A DNA stretch of 16,551 nucleotides from an uncultured Treponema sp. (GTDB taxonomy: Bacteria > Spirochaetota > Spirochaetia > Treponematales > Treponemataceae): NCBI GenBank assembly GCA_937885175.1, contig CAKZZO010000013.1, positions 1 through 16,551 of the forward strand. The letters run 5' to 3'. Of the stretch, positions 7,304 through 14,145 are shown in pieces (the first letter of the stretch is position 1; the number at the start of each line of letters is the position of its first letter). The position numbers were made by a program, and so were the translations under genes. The notes under the pieces were generated by a model that saw only the letters and a list, made by a program, of their open reading frames with translations, was not told the origin of the DNA and searched no databases.

Positions 7304-8143
7304 CTAGAGCTCCAGCCGAGTCCACCAGGCTTTGAATAAATCTACCCATACTTCACATTCCGGCTCAATTGCGCTGCCGTCGGGCTTGGATGTTTCCGCA
7401 GTGGCAAGCCCCAGACCATGCTTTCCGTGAGTAAAAAGATGGTAGGCAAAGGGCAGCCCCGCTTTCCGCAAGGCATTGGCAAAAAGCAGGGAATTTTCTG
7501 CAGGAACGGACTGATCTGCCAGCGTATGCCAGAGGAAAGTAGGCGGAAAGTCTGGAGAAACATGTTTTTCAAGGCTCACGTCTGCGCGGGAATATTTTTT
7601 GCTGGATCCCAGTACCAGACTTATTGATTTTTTGTGGCAGAATTGTTCGTCCGCAGTGATGACGGGATAGCTTAAAATAAGGGCATTGGGCTTAAAGGAT
7701 TCGGGCGCATAGGGAAGATAGGATGCAAACAAATCAGTATTCCAGTAGCAGCCCAGCGTAGCGCACAGGTGACCGCCCGCGCTGAATCCGCAACAGATGA
7801 TTTTGTCTGCGTCTACATGCCATTCGGCGGCGTGGCTTCGCGCATAGTGCACGGCTTCTGCAAGGTCACAGGCAGCGGCAGGAAATTCCATGGGTGCCAG
7901 GCTGTAGGACAAAATAGCCGCCTGAAAGTACATGGCATTAAAGCGAATGGCAACCGCCTCCGCCTCACGGGCAGAAAGATGGTCGTAGCCGCCACCCGGG
8001 CAGATGATGACAAGCGGACGCTTACGATTAGGGTCAAGGGTCTCGTAATTTTCCAGAAGATATGCTGTGAGGCTGGGTTTTTGGTCAGCGTTTGCAAGTT
8101 TGCCACTATAGTGTACGGGAAGAAAAACAGTCTCGTGTGTCAT
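7304..8143 (-). CDS. alpha/beta-hydrolase, acetyl-esterase-like
   Basis: This 279-residue serine hydrolase resembles the BD-FAE/acetyl xylan esterase-like group, which removes acetyl or similar groups from sugars. The oxyanion-hole motif is CPGGGYD (about 48-54). The nucleophile elbow is GFSAGGH with Ser121, and the probable acid and base are Asp210 (TLADQSVP) and His242 (HGKHGLGLA). No signal peptide is seen, so it should act in the cytoplasm. AGAGG sits a few bases upstream of the ATG. It converges on the TPR gene with a 20-nt gap. The exact substrate is not deducible; plant-glycan esters would suit a gut treponeme, by inference. Confidence 0.88.
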   Translation of the reverse strand: MTHETVFLPVHYSGKLANADQKPSLTAYLLENYETLDPNRKRPLVIICPGGGYDHLSAREAEAVAIRFNAMYFQAAILSYSLAPMEFPAAACDLAEAVHYARSHAAEWHVDADKIICCGFSAGGHLCATLGCYWNTDLFASYLPYAPESFKPNALILSYPVITADEQFCHKKSISLVLGSSKKYSRADVSLEKHVSPDFPPTFLWHTLADQSVPAENSLLFANALRKAGLPFAYHLFTHGKHGLGLATAETSKPDGSAIEPECEVWVDLFKAWWTRLEL

Positions 8144-8193
8144 GCATGCCTCTTTTAAAGCAGAAGATTCGTGCTTTTATCCTAAGATACTTA

Positions 8194-8232
8194 AGGGAAC
8201 CTCTAAAAATTGCCAATTTTTAGAGGTTCCCT
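8194..8232. repeat. 18-bp-stem palindrome with CTCTAAAAA core
   Basis: GGGAACCTCTAAAAATT (8195-8211), a 3-base loop, and its exact complement (8215-8231) form a perfect hairpin, extended by one A-T pair outside. It lies upstream of the esterase on the minus strand and upstream of the small ORF on the plus strand. It shares its CTCTAAAAA core with the palindrome at 8299-8326, suggesting a family of short dispersed elements. It might also act as a transcription barrier, although no T tract follows on either strand. Confidence 0.8.
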
Positions 8233-8273
8233 CAATTTATTCTTATAAAAATATACCACAATCCGCAGTTCTG

Positions 8274-8282
8274 TGATATACT
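8274..8282 (+). promoter_or_regulatory. extended -10 promoter before the small ORF
   Basis: TGA-TATACT fits the extended -10 form (TGn followed by a five-of-six -10 hexamer). No good -35 is present, as is common for extended -10 promoters. A start near 8289 would give a leader of about 77 nt holding the hairpins at 8299-8326 and 8344-8371. Confidence 0.4.
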
Positions 8283-8298
8283 GTTTAAAGGCAAAGTT

Positions 8299-8326
8299 GT
8301 CTCTAAAAACCGAAGTTTTTAGAGAC
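8299..8326. repeat. 12-bp-stem palindrome with CGAA tetraloop
   Basis: GTCTCTAAAAAC, loop CGAA, GTTTTTAGAGAC is a perfect hairpin. It shares the core of the larger palindrome at 8194-8232, about 70 bp upstream. If the predicted promoter at 8274 is used, it lies in the 5' leader of the small ORF. Confidence 0.75.
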
Positions 8327-8343
8327 TCCCTAAAAAGAAAAAC

Positions 8344-8371
8344 GGCCACGTAAAGGAGGAAAAACGTGACC
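8344..8371 (+). promoter_or_regulatory. hairpin presenting the Shine-Dalgarno of the small ORF
   Basis: GGCCACGT (8344-8351) pairs with ACGTGACC (8364-8371) at seven of eight positions. The 12-nt loop contains AAAGGAGGA (8352-8360), the strongest ribosome site in the window, while the GTG start codon (8366-8368) lies in the stem. Such a layout could gate translation. It is a prediction from pairing only. Confidence 0.4.
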
Positions 8372-8443
8372 ATTTCTTACAAAACTTTTTATTTCTTGCT
8401 GCTTGTATGGAAATATAAAGTATTCTTAAAAAGAAGTCAATAG
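8366..8443 (+). CDS. candidate 25-residue hydrophobic, cationic peptide
   Basis: A GTG-initiated ORF of 25 codons ends with TAG at 8441-8443. A near-perfect Shine-Dalgarno (AAAGGAGGA) lies 5 nt upstream. The peptide begins MTISYKTFYFLLLVW and ends with a basic tail (five Lys/Arg in total). It resembles the small membrane peptides of type I toxin systems in size and composition, but has no recognisable homologue that I can name. Alternatively it is a leader peptide for the nucleosidase gene 86 nt downstream, or spurious. Support comes only from the ribosome site, the upstream promoter-like element and the absence of another gene in this 386-nt gap. Confidence 0.4.
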   Translation: MTISYKTFYFLLLVWKYKVFLKRSQ

Positions 8444-8529
8444 ATTTTCGTGGAAAACGTTGAAAATAATAGAGTTTTACCCGAAAATAATTGAAAACGG
8501 TGACATAATTTGCAAGGAGTTGTAAAAGC

Positions 8530-9252
8530 ATGAGAAAGATTGGCATTATTGGCGCAATGGAAGCAGAAGTTGCCTTACTGAAGAAACTGGCAAAACAAAA
8601 TGGCCGCGTTAAAGAAAAGGTTTCCGGTGGGCTGATTTTTGTCGAGGGTAAAATCGACGGAATTCCAGTCGTCATCGTCAGGAGCGGCGTTGGCAAGGTA
8701 AATGCGGCATTGTGTGCTCAGCGTCTGATTTTGCAGTTCCACGTAACTCATGTCATCAACACGGGTATTGCAGGTGCAATCAAGAGTGGTCTGAAAGTAT
8801 TTGACTTTGTGGTTTCCTCCGATGCTGTGTACCACGATATGGACGCAACTCAGTGGGGCTACAAACCCATGGAAATTCCCCAGATGAACAGAATCTCCTT
8901 CCCTGCGGACGAAGCACTGATGCAAGCTGCAATGGCTGCTTTTACCGATGCGGACAACGAAGACTTCTTCACTGGCCATCGCGTTATCACCGGACGCATT
9001 GCCAGCGGCGACCAGTTTGTTTCAAAAGAGGAACTTAAAAAACACATCATTGAAGTCTGCGATCCTGCCTGTGTAGAAATGGAAGGTGCGGCTGTTGCTC
9101 ATGCCTGTTTTGTAAGCGGCATTCCCTATTTGATTCTGCGCTGTATCAGCGACATGGCAGACGACACAAAAGAAACGACTGACCTTTTCAATGAAAGTGC
9201 GGCCGCAGATTTGAGTGCAAGAATGGTGGAAACCCTGCTCAAAAACCTCTAA
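8530..9252 (+). CDS. mtnN: 5'-methylthioadenosine/S-adenosylhomocysteine nucleosidase
   Basis: This 240-residue cytoplasmic enzyme cleaves adenine from methylthioadenosine, S-adenosylhomocysteine and 5'-deoxyadenosine, clearing by-products of SAM-dependent reactions. Family motifs are complete. GIIGAMEAEV contains catalytic Glu13. VEMEGAAVAHAC (182-193) contains Glu185, the nucleoside-binding residue. RCISDMAD contains Asp208, the general acid. The length is close to the Escherichia coli enzyme. AAGGAG at 8514-8519 lies 10 nt before the ATG. No convincing promoter was found immediately upstream, so it may be read from the promoter near 8274 through the small ORF. It converges on the histidine kinase with a 2-nt gap. 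Confidence 0.95.
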   Translation: MRKIGIIGAMEAEVALLKKLAKQNGRVKEKVSGGLIFVEGKIDGIPVVIVRSGVGKVNAALCAQRLILQFHVTHVINTGIAGAIKSGLKVFDFVVSSDAVYHDMDATQWGYKPMEIPQMNRISFPADEALMQAAMAAFTDADNEDFFTGHRVITGRIASGDQFVSKEELKKHIIEVCDPACVEMEGAAVAHACFVSGIPYLILRCISDMADDTKETTDLFNESAAADLSARMVETLLKNL

Positions 9253-9254
9253 GC

Positions 9255-12113
9255 CTATTGCAAAGAAGTGCCGTCTGCTTGACCTGCATAGGCCTCCAGT
9301 TTCTGGCTGAAACTTCTGTAAAGCGTAAGCAGTTCGGCGGTTTTTTCGCGCATTATATCCAGATTTTTATCAGCCGCGGCTTTTTCCAAGTCTGCGGCTT
9401 TTTTTGACAGTTCCAGCGCACCGATGAGCCGGGCAGTACTTTTAAGCGAATGCACTTTGATACGGTAGGAATCCAAGTCTTCCTGCTCCAAAGCCGCTTC
9501 AATTGCACCTGCATTCTCATCAATTCCCTGATGCACCATGCCAAGCATTTCCAAAAACAAATCCAGTTCGCCACAATTCTGTAGCCCGGTCTGGGAATCA
9601 ATGCCTTCTATTTGGGGAAGTTCTTGTACCTCTTGTGTCTCTTGTGCCTCTTGTGCCTTAACTGCTTCTGTTTCAGCAGAAAGGAAGTCACCACCTGCCT
9701 CCGATTTTTCAATATATTCGGGCGGCAGATAGCGGATGATGGTTTCTTCCAGTTTTTCCGGATTGACTGGCTTGGAAAGATAATCGGAAAATCCTGCGGA
9801 CAGATACATCTCCCGTGCGCCGCTCACCACATTTGCCGTAAGTACAATACAAGGCTTTTTAAGACACTTGTTGTCAGAAAGCACCTGCATGGCCTGCAGC
9901 GTTTCTATGCCGTCCAAGTCGGGCATACGGTGGTCAATAAAGAGAATGTCGTAAACGTTTTCCTGTACTTTTTTCAGGGCTGCTTTTCCGCTGGTAACGG
10001 CATCAATTTGAATTTTTGTGTGCTTGAGCAGGCCTTTTATTACTTCAAGATTTATGGGCGTGTCATCTACCAGAAGGATATGGGCGCGGGGAGCAATGAG
10101 TTTTTCCGTGTACTTTTCTATGAACTGCACGTGCTTTCTATATGCTTCCATAATGTCGCCAACTGGCTCTACATCGGTTACATCCTGCCATATGACAAAA
10201 GAAAAGGTAGAGCCCTTGCCGTATTCACTTTCCACATCCAGTTTGCTGTTCATAAGGGCAAGGGTGCGCTGAACGATGTTGAGTCCGAGGCCTGTTCCCT
10301 CAATCGTTCTGTTCCGTTTTTCATCTATCCGCTCAAAGGGATGGAAGAGTTTTTCCACGTCTTCCTTTTTAATGCCGATGCCTGTATCTTCCACACTGAC
10401 AAAGAGCCATATGCCTGGCTTTCCCTGAGGACTGCTATCCATTGTGTAGTCCATGCGGAAGACAACTTTTCCCTGCATGGTGTATTTAATGGCATTTGTC
10501 AGCAGATTCAAAATACACTGCTTGATGCGGATACTGTCTCCCACCAGCATTTTTGGCAGACTGGGATTGATATGCAGTTCCAAAAACAAATCTTTTTTCC
10601 GTGCCCGTTCCGAAGCCATGGCGACCAAATCCACCAGAATCGTAGATATGTCATAGGTTTCTGGCAGCAAGTCCATCTTTCCGGATTCAATTTTAGAAAA
10701 GTCAAGCACATCGTTTACAATACTCAGCAGAGAATTTCCAGCCTGCTTGATATTCATGGCGTACTGGTGAATTTCACTGTTTTCAGTTTCCCGCAGAATC
10801 ATTTCATCCATACCCAAAACTGCATTGATAGGCGTTCGGATTTCGTGACTCATGTTTGCAAGGAAGTCGCTTTTTGCTTTGGACGCACTCAGAGCATTTT
10901 CCTTGGCCTGACGTTCACTCTTTGCCTGTTCGCGGATGAACAAAATATATTCCTGCAACTGAACCGACATCTTTCTGATACTGTCTGCCAAAACGCCCAG
11001 TTCATTTTTTGACTGATAGACAATGGGAATGCTCAGTTCCCCCCTGGCAAGCCGATATGACGCTTCCGTAAGTTCAGAAACTGGAGACAGAATCTTTTTG
11101 TAAATATGCAGAATAATCAGGCAAGAAAAGAGCAGAAGCACTAAAAATGCCGCCGCCAGTTTAAGCAGAAGACGATACTGGGGGATAAGGAACTCTGCCT
11201 CAGGAACAAAGACTATCAGCGTCATGCCATTACGGATGGGAACAGAAACACCAAAGTGCTGGGCCTCATTCCACCAGAAGCGGTAGAGCGATTTGCCTGA
11301 ATCATTCATCAGCACTCTGATAGAATGCATGGCGTTGCTTGCCTCGGCAGATTGATATCCCACATGATAATCCGTAGCGTATACCAGCGTTTGTTCAGAA
11401 CTCATCAGCAATGCACCGCCACCCTCGATGGAAATAATATCCGCAATGCCTTTCAGCGTTGCCATGCTTACGTCCATGCCCACAACGCCCAACAACTTGC
11501 CGTCAATGTAGATAGGCGCAACATGAGAAACCATGCTTACGTTCAGGTTTTGGTTTGCATAGGGTTCTGTCCACACGGCACTGCCTTTCCAAACAGGTGT
11601 ATAAAACCAGCAGACATGATTTGTATCAGAGGGTGAATAGAGATTCAAATTAGTAGGGCGCACGCTGATGTAGCCAGTCCTTTTGTTTCCAGTTACCAGC
11701 ACGCCCATTGAACCGCCATAGGTTTCTGGCTCCAGACGAAAATATGCAGATACAACTTCAGAAGTCATTAGTGCGGCATCAATAAGACGCTTGGACATAT
11801 TTTCCATGTATGCCTGCTCATATTTTTTGTCCATGCGGAGGCGTTCAAAATCAAGAGAATTTAAAATGTAATTCTTCATTACGTCTACGGAACGTTCCAC
11901 AGATTCCAGTGCATTGTTGTACTCTGCAGATTTTTGCGAGGAAATCACGGTGAGGGCGGTTACAAGTTCATTAAATACTGTCTGGCGGTGCGTATAAAAA
12001 CCGATTCCCGCACTAAGCAAAAAAACAATCAGCAGGGAACCTAAAAGAATAAAGGCCAACTCTGCGCGGATTGAGCGAACACTTATCCGAATTTTTCCCT
12101 TTTTGCTTTTCAT
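9255..12113 (-). CDS. dCache hybrid histidine kinase with receiver and HPt domains
   Basis: This 952-residue membrane sensor kinase has its domains in this order: TM1 (about 19-40); an extracytoplasmic dCache-type ligand domain (about 41-312, with the WTEPY and GKLLGVVGMDVS signatures); TM2 (about 313-338); HAMP and coiled coil (339-415); HisKA with His423 in NMSHEIRTP; and HATPase with Asn540, DTGIGI (Asp576) and GTGLGL. A receiver follows, with the DD pair 683-684, phospho-acceptor Asp727, Thr759 and Lys781. After an Ala/Gln/Glu linker comes a C-terminal HPt domain with His888 (KVHSLKSTA). All phosphorelay residues are intact, so signal can pass His-Asp-His to an unlinked response regulator. 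The ATG shares one base with the stop of the upstream cyclase (TGATG), which argues for coupling. An in-frame start at 12161 is rejected because it would overlap the cyclase by 49 bp. The ligand is unknown. Confidence 0.93.
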   Translation of the reverse strand: MKSKKGKIRISVRSIRAELAFILLGSLLIVFLLSAGIGFYTHRQTVFNELVTALTVISSQKSAEYNNALESVERSVDVMKNYILNSLDFERLRMDKKYEQAYMENMSKRLIDAALMTSEVVSAYFRLEPETYGGSMGVLVTGNKRTGYISVRPTNLNLYSPSDTNHVCWFYTPVWKGSAVWTEPYANQNLNVSMVSHVAPIYIDGKLLGVVGMDVSMATLKGIADIISIEGGGALLMSSEQTLVYATDYHVGYQSAEASNAMHSIRVLMNDSGKSLYRFWWNEAQHFGVSVPIRNGMTLIVFVPEAEFLIPQYRLLLKLAAAFLVLLLFSCLIILHIYKKILSPVSELTEASYRLARGELSIPIVYQSKNELGVLADSIRKMSVQLQEYILFIREQAKSERQAKENALSASKAKSDFLANMSHEIRTPINAVLGMDEMILRETENSEIHQYAMNIKQAGNSLLSIVNDVLDFSKIESGKMDLLPETYDISTILVDLVAMASERARKKDLFLELHINPSLPKMLVGDSIRIKQCILNLLTNAIKYTMQGKVVFRMDYTMDSSPQGKPGIWLFVSVEDTGIGIKKEDVEKLFHPFERIDEKRNRTIEGTGLGLNIVQRTLALMNSKLDVESEYGKGSTFSFVIWQDVTDVEPVGDIMEAYRKHVQFIEKYTEKLIAPRAHILLVDDTPINLEVIKGLLKHTKIQIDAVTSGKAALKKVQENVYDILFIDHRMPDLDGIETLQAMQVLSDNKCLKKPCIVLTANVVSGAREMYLSAGFSDYLSKPVNPEKLEETIIRYLPPEYIEKSEAGGDFLSAETEAVKAQEAQETQEVQELPQIEGIDSQTGLQNCGELDLFLEMLGMVHQGIDENAGAIEAALEQEDLDSYRIKVHSLKSTARLIGALELSKKAADLEKAAADKNLDIMREKTAELLTLYRSFSQKLEAYAGQADGTSLQ
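9622..9657. repeat. four tandem 9-bp units in the kinase linker
   Basis: Units TCTTGTACC, TCTTGTGTC, TCTTGTGCC and TCTTGTGCC follow one another. On the coding strand each encodes (A/T/V)-Q-E, giving residues about 820-831 of the kinase, between the receiver and the HPt domain. Nine-base steps keep the reading frame, so copy number could vary without breaking the protein. Confidence 0.85.
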
Positions 12114-13492
12114 CAGTTTTTGCGAACCTCGTTGCCACCTGACTCTTTGGCCGCATAGCACAATTGCACTGCCCGATAATAATTCGTCTTGATTCTGTCA
12201 GAAAGATTGATTTCCGCAATGCCGACCGACAGCGTAACATGCAGTTGCTCTTTTGTTAGTCTACAGATATCCTTAAAAATATGTTCTGCCTTTTGCACGG
12301 GAATTTCCAACAGGACGACAAACTCATCCCCACCCCAGCGCAGCAACATGCCCTGTTCCTGTATGAAATCCTTGACTATTGACGTAAGGTGCTGCAAAAC
12401 CTTGTCGCCATCCTGACGGTCATTGACAAACCTGAAGTTGTCCACATCAAAGACCGCCATGGACATGTAGCGGGTTGTATTGAATACTCCCAGTTCTCCA
12501 TAGGCTTCCTGAAAATAATTGCGGTTGGGAAGCCCCGTAAGCCTATCCACAGACTTTTCTACCTGCGTGTTCTGCAGTTCAGTCTGACGCATAAAATGGG
12601 TTATAATCATAAAAAGCAGGACTATCACCAGACAAAAGCCCACAAGCCCTGCCCACAATGAAATGGTAAACCCCTCTTCAATGTTATTGCCCTGCACCAC
12701 CAGATACCACTCCAGCGGCTCCATGTAGCGGCACATACGGTAGCCCCTCACACCACGCTTTCTATAGGTAAATTCATCTGCATTAGGCTGATCCAAAATG
12801 GCTTCTACAATGTAGGCATTTTCTATGTTCATGGAATTGGAATCTACCTGCACAAGCCCTTCCGGGTCAATCAGATTGATTTTTACGCGGTACATAGACT
12901 CAAAGGTGTCCACCAGTTTCTGCAGTTCGCTCATAAAAAGTCCAACGCCGCACACACCAAGCAGATGCCCCTCGTTATCTTCTATACGGACATTTACAAA
13001 AACCGTCCACTGATAGCCGTTTTCCTGATCACGGTCAGTGTCCAAATCATACTTTTTACCGCTTTCCAAAAACAGCGTATACCAAATGTCATAGGGACTG
13101 GTCTGAGGATTGACGACCTTGCCGATGCCTTTTGGCGTATAATAGCGGTGCGTTTGTTCAGAGATAACATATGCGGAAAGATAGCCCATTTTATCCCGCA
13201 GTTGAGACAGGTATTCGGAAAAAATTGCCTCCACTTTGTCCTGAGTATATGAGGTCTCTTCCAGCAAGAGATTTTGCAGCAGCTGGTCAGCCGCCATGGT
13301 TTTGGAAATAGTAATCGGCTCGTAGACTTCCTTTGCGATAGTGTCATAAATATGCGCTGCTATCAGATGACTGGTTTCTACCTCCTGTTTTTTTTCCTTG
13401 CTGGAAAAAAGCGTTAGAATACCAACCGTTGAAAAAATCGCCATAACGATAAAAAAACATGCCGTAAGTTTTACTCTTTCCATATCATTCAT
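12113..13492 (-). CDS. dCache-GGDEF membrane diguanylate cyclase
   Basis: This 459-residue protein probably makes cyclic di-GMP from two GTP in response to an external ligand. TM1 is at about 10-30. A dCache-like extracytoplasmic domain spans about 35-270 (YYTPKG, then W-T-V-F-V-N-V-R-I and LLGVCGVGL). TM2 is at about 275-300, then DRLTGLPNRNYF and a GGDEF domain. The active-site signature RWGGDEF (386-391, Asp389-Glu390) and metal ligand Asp349 are intact. Two oddities appear. No RxxD inhibitory site lies upstream of GGDEF. The usual ND-x-YGH-x-x-GD segment is shortened to NDRQDGD (357-363), three residues fewer. AGGAA lies 10 nt before the ATG. The kinase follows with a one-base overlap. 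Confidence 0.9.
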   Translation of the reverse strand: MNDMERVKLTACFFIVMAIFSTVGILTLFSSKEKKQEVETSHLIAAHIYDTIAKEVYEPITISKTMAADQLLQNLLLEETSYTQDKVEAIFSEYLSQLRDKMGYLSAYVISEQTHRYYTPKGIGKVVNPQTSPYDIWYTLFLESGKKYDLDTDRDQENGYQWTVFVNVRIEDNEGHLLGVCGVGLFMSELQKLVDTFESMYRVKINLIDPEGLVQVDSNSMNIENAYIVEAILDQPNADEFTYRKRGVRGYRMCRYMEPLEWYLVVQGNNIEEGFTISLWAGLVGFCLVIVLLFMIITHFMRQTELQNTQVEKSVDRLTGLPNRNYFQEAYGELGVFNTTRYMSMAVFDVDNFRFVNDRQDGDKVLQHLTSIVKDFIQEQGMLLRWGGDEFVVLLEIPVQKAEHIFKDICRLTKEQLHVTLSVGIAEINLSDRIKTNYYRAVQLCYAAKESGGNEVRKN

Positions 13493-13560
13493 TTTAGTAC
13501 GCTTCCTATAATTTTTCCACTATTTTTTTTGCGCATATCATGGTTAGTTGCCTTGGCTAT

Positions 13561-13589
13561 TTGACCTTTCCATGCGAAATGAATATAAT
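13561..13589 (+). promoter_or_regulatory. strong promoter of the acyl carrier protein operon
   Basis: -35 TTGACC (13561-13566), a 17-bp spacer and a perfect -10 TATAAT (13584-13589) make this the best promoter in the window. The predicted start at 13596-13597 is one or two bases before the ATG at 13598, so the mRNA should have essentially no leader and no Shine-Dalgarno. Confidence 0.75.
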
Positions 13590-13597
13590 CTGTACTC

Positions 13598-13861
13598 ATG
13601 GATGAACTGAAACAGCAGATAAAAGAAGTGATTGTCAATGCTTTGGAACTGGAAGACATCAAACCGGAAAACATTGTGGATGATGAAGCGATTTTTGGTT
13701 CAGGATTGGGTTTGGACTCCATTGACGCTTTGGAACTGGGTGTTGCGCTCAAAAAGAAATTTGGTGTAAAATTTAATGCTGAAAGTGCAGACAACAAAAA
13801 ACATTTTGCATCTGTAAACGCGCTGGCTGAATTTATCGCAAAAGAAAAAGGTATCGCATAA
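13598..13861 (+). CDS. acyl carrier protein 1, aryl-polyene type (ApeE-like)
   Basis: This 87-residue acidic acyl carrier protein has the phosphopantetheine site at Ser41 in GLGLDSIDALEL. The GLGLDSIDALEL form and the following long helix (ALKKKFGVKF) match the first of the two carrier proteins found side by side in aryl polyene clusters, rather than the housekeeping fatty-acid carrier. It would hold the growing polyene chain as a thioester in the cytoplasm. It is the first gene of an operon with ACP2 and the fusion protein, and its stop shares one base with the ACP2 start (TAATG). The start lies at the predicted transcription start. Confidence 0.9.
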   Translation: MDELKQQIKEVIVNALELEDIKPENIVDDEAIFGSGLGLDSIDALELGVALKKKFGVKFNAESADNKKHFASVNALAEFIAKEKGIA

Positions 13862-14109
13862 TGGCAATGAATAGAGACGAACTGTTTACCAAACTCAAGG
13901 AAGTGCTGGTAAGTGATTTTGACATAGACGAGGGCGACGTAACGCTTGACGCAAATATTGTAACTGATTTGGACTTGGATTCAATTGATGCGGTGGAAAT
14001 GATTGTAAAGATGAAGCCCTACCTGAATGCAAAAATCGAGCCAGAAGCCTTCAAATCCGTGCGTACCCTCGGTGATGTAGTGAACGTACTTGAACCGCTG
14101 ACAAAATAA
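13861..14109 (+). CDS. acyl carrier protein 2, aryl-polyene type (ApeF-like)
   Basis: This 82-residue second carrier protein has Ser41 in DLDLDSIDAVEM, the expected phosphopantetheine attachment point. The C-terminal FKSVRTLGDVV is typical of the second carrier in aryl polyene clusters. It differs clearly from ACP1 outside the serine motif, so the two are not a recent duplication. The start overlaps the ACP1 stop by one base, indicating coupled translation; a second in-frame ATG lies 6 bp later. The fusion gene follows after 36 nt. Confidence 0.9.
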   Translation: MAMNRDELFTKLKEVLVSDFDIDEGDVTLDANIVTDLDLDSIDAVEMIVKMKPYLNAKIEPEAFKSVRTLGDVVNVLEPLTK

Positions 14110-14145
14110 CGGTTTCCACTACTGCATCCATGACGCAAAGATGTA

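Noticed and set aside
8383..8529. SAM or SAH riboswitch before the nucleosidase gene
   Set aside because: The region is AT-rich with only short direct repeats (GAAAATAAT twice) and lacks the helices expected of known SAM/SAH riboswitches.
9612..11012. 466-codon open frame antisense to the histidine kinase
   Set aside because: It mirrors a strongly supported kinase frame, begins in the 9-bp repeat and gives a Cys/Phe-rich sequence with no domain; it is a shadow.
12114..12161. Earlier start of the histidine kinase
   Set aside because: It would overlap the cyclase by 49 bp; the ATG overlapping the cyclase stop gives a normal N-terminus before TM1.
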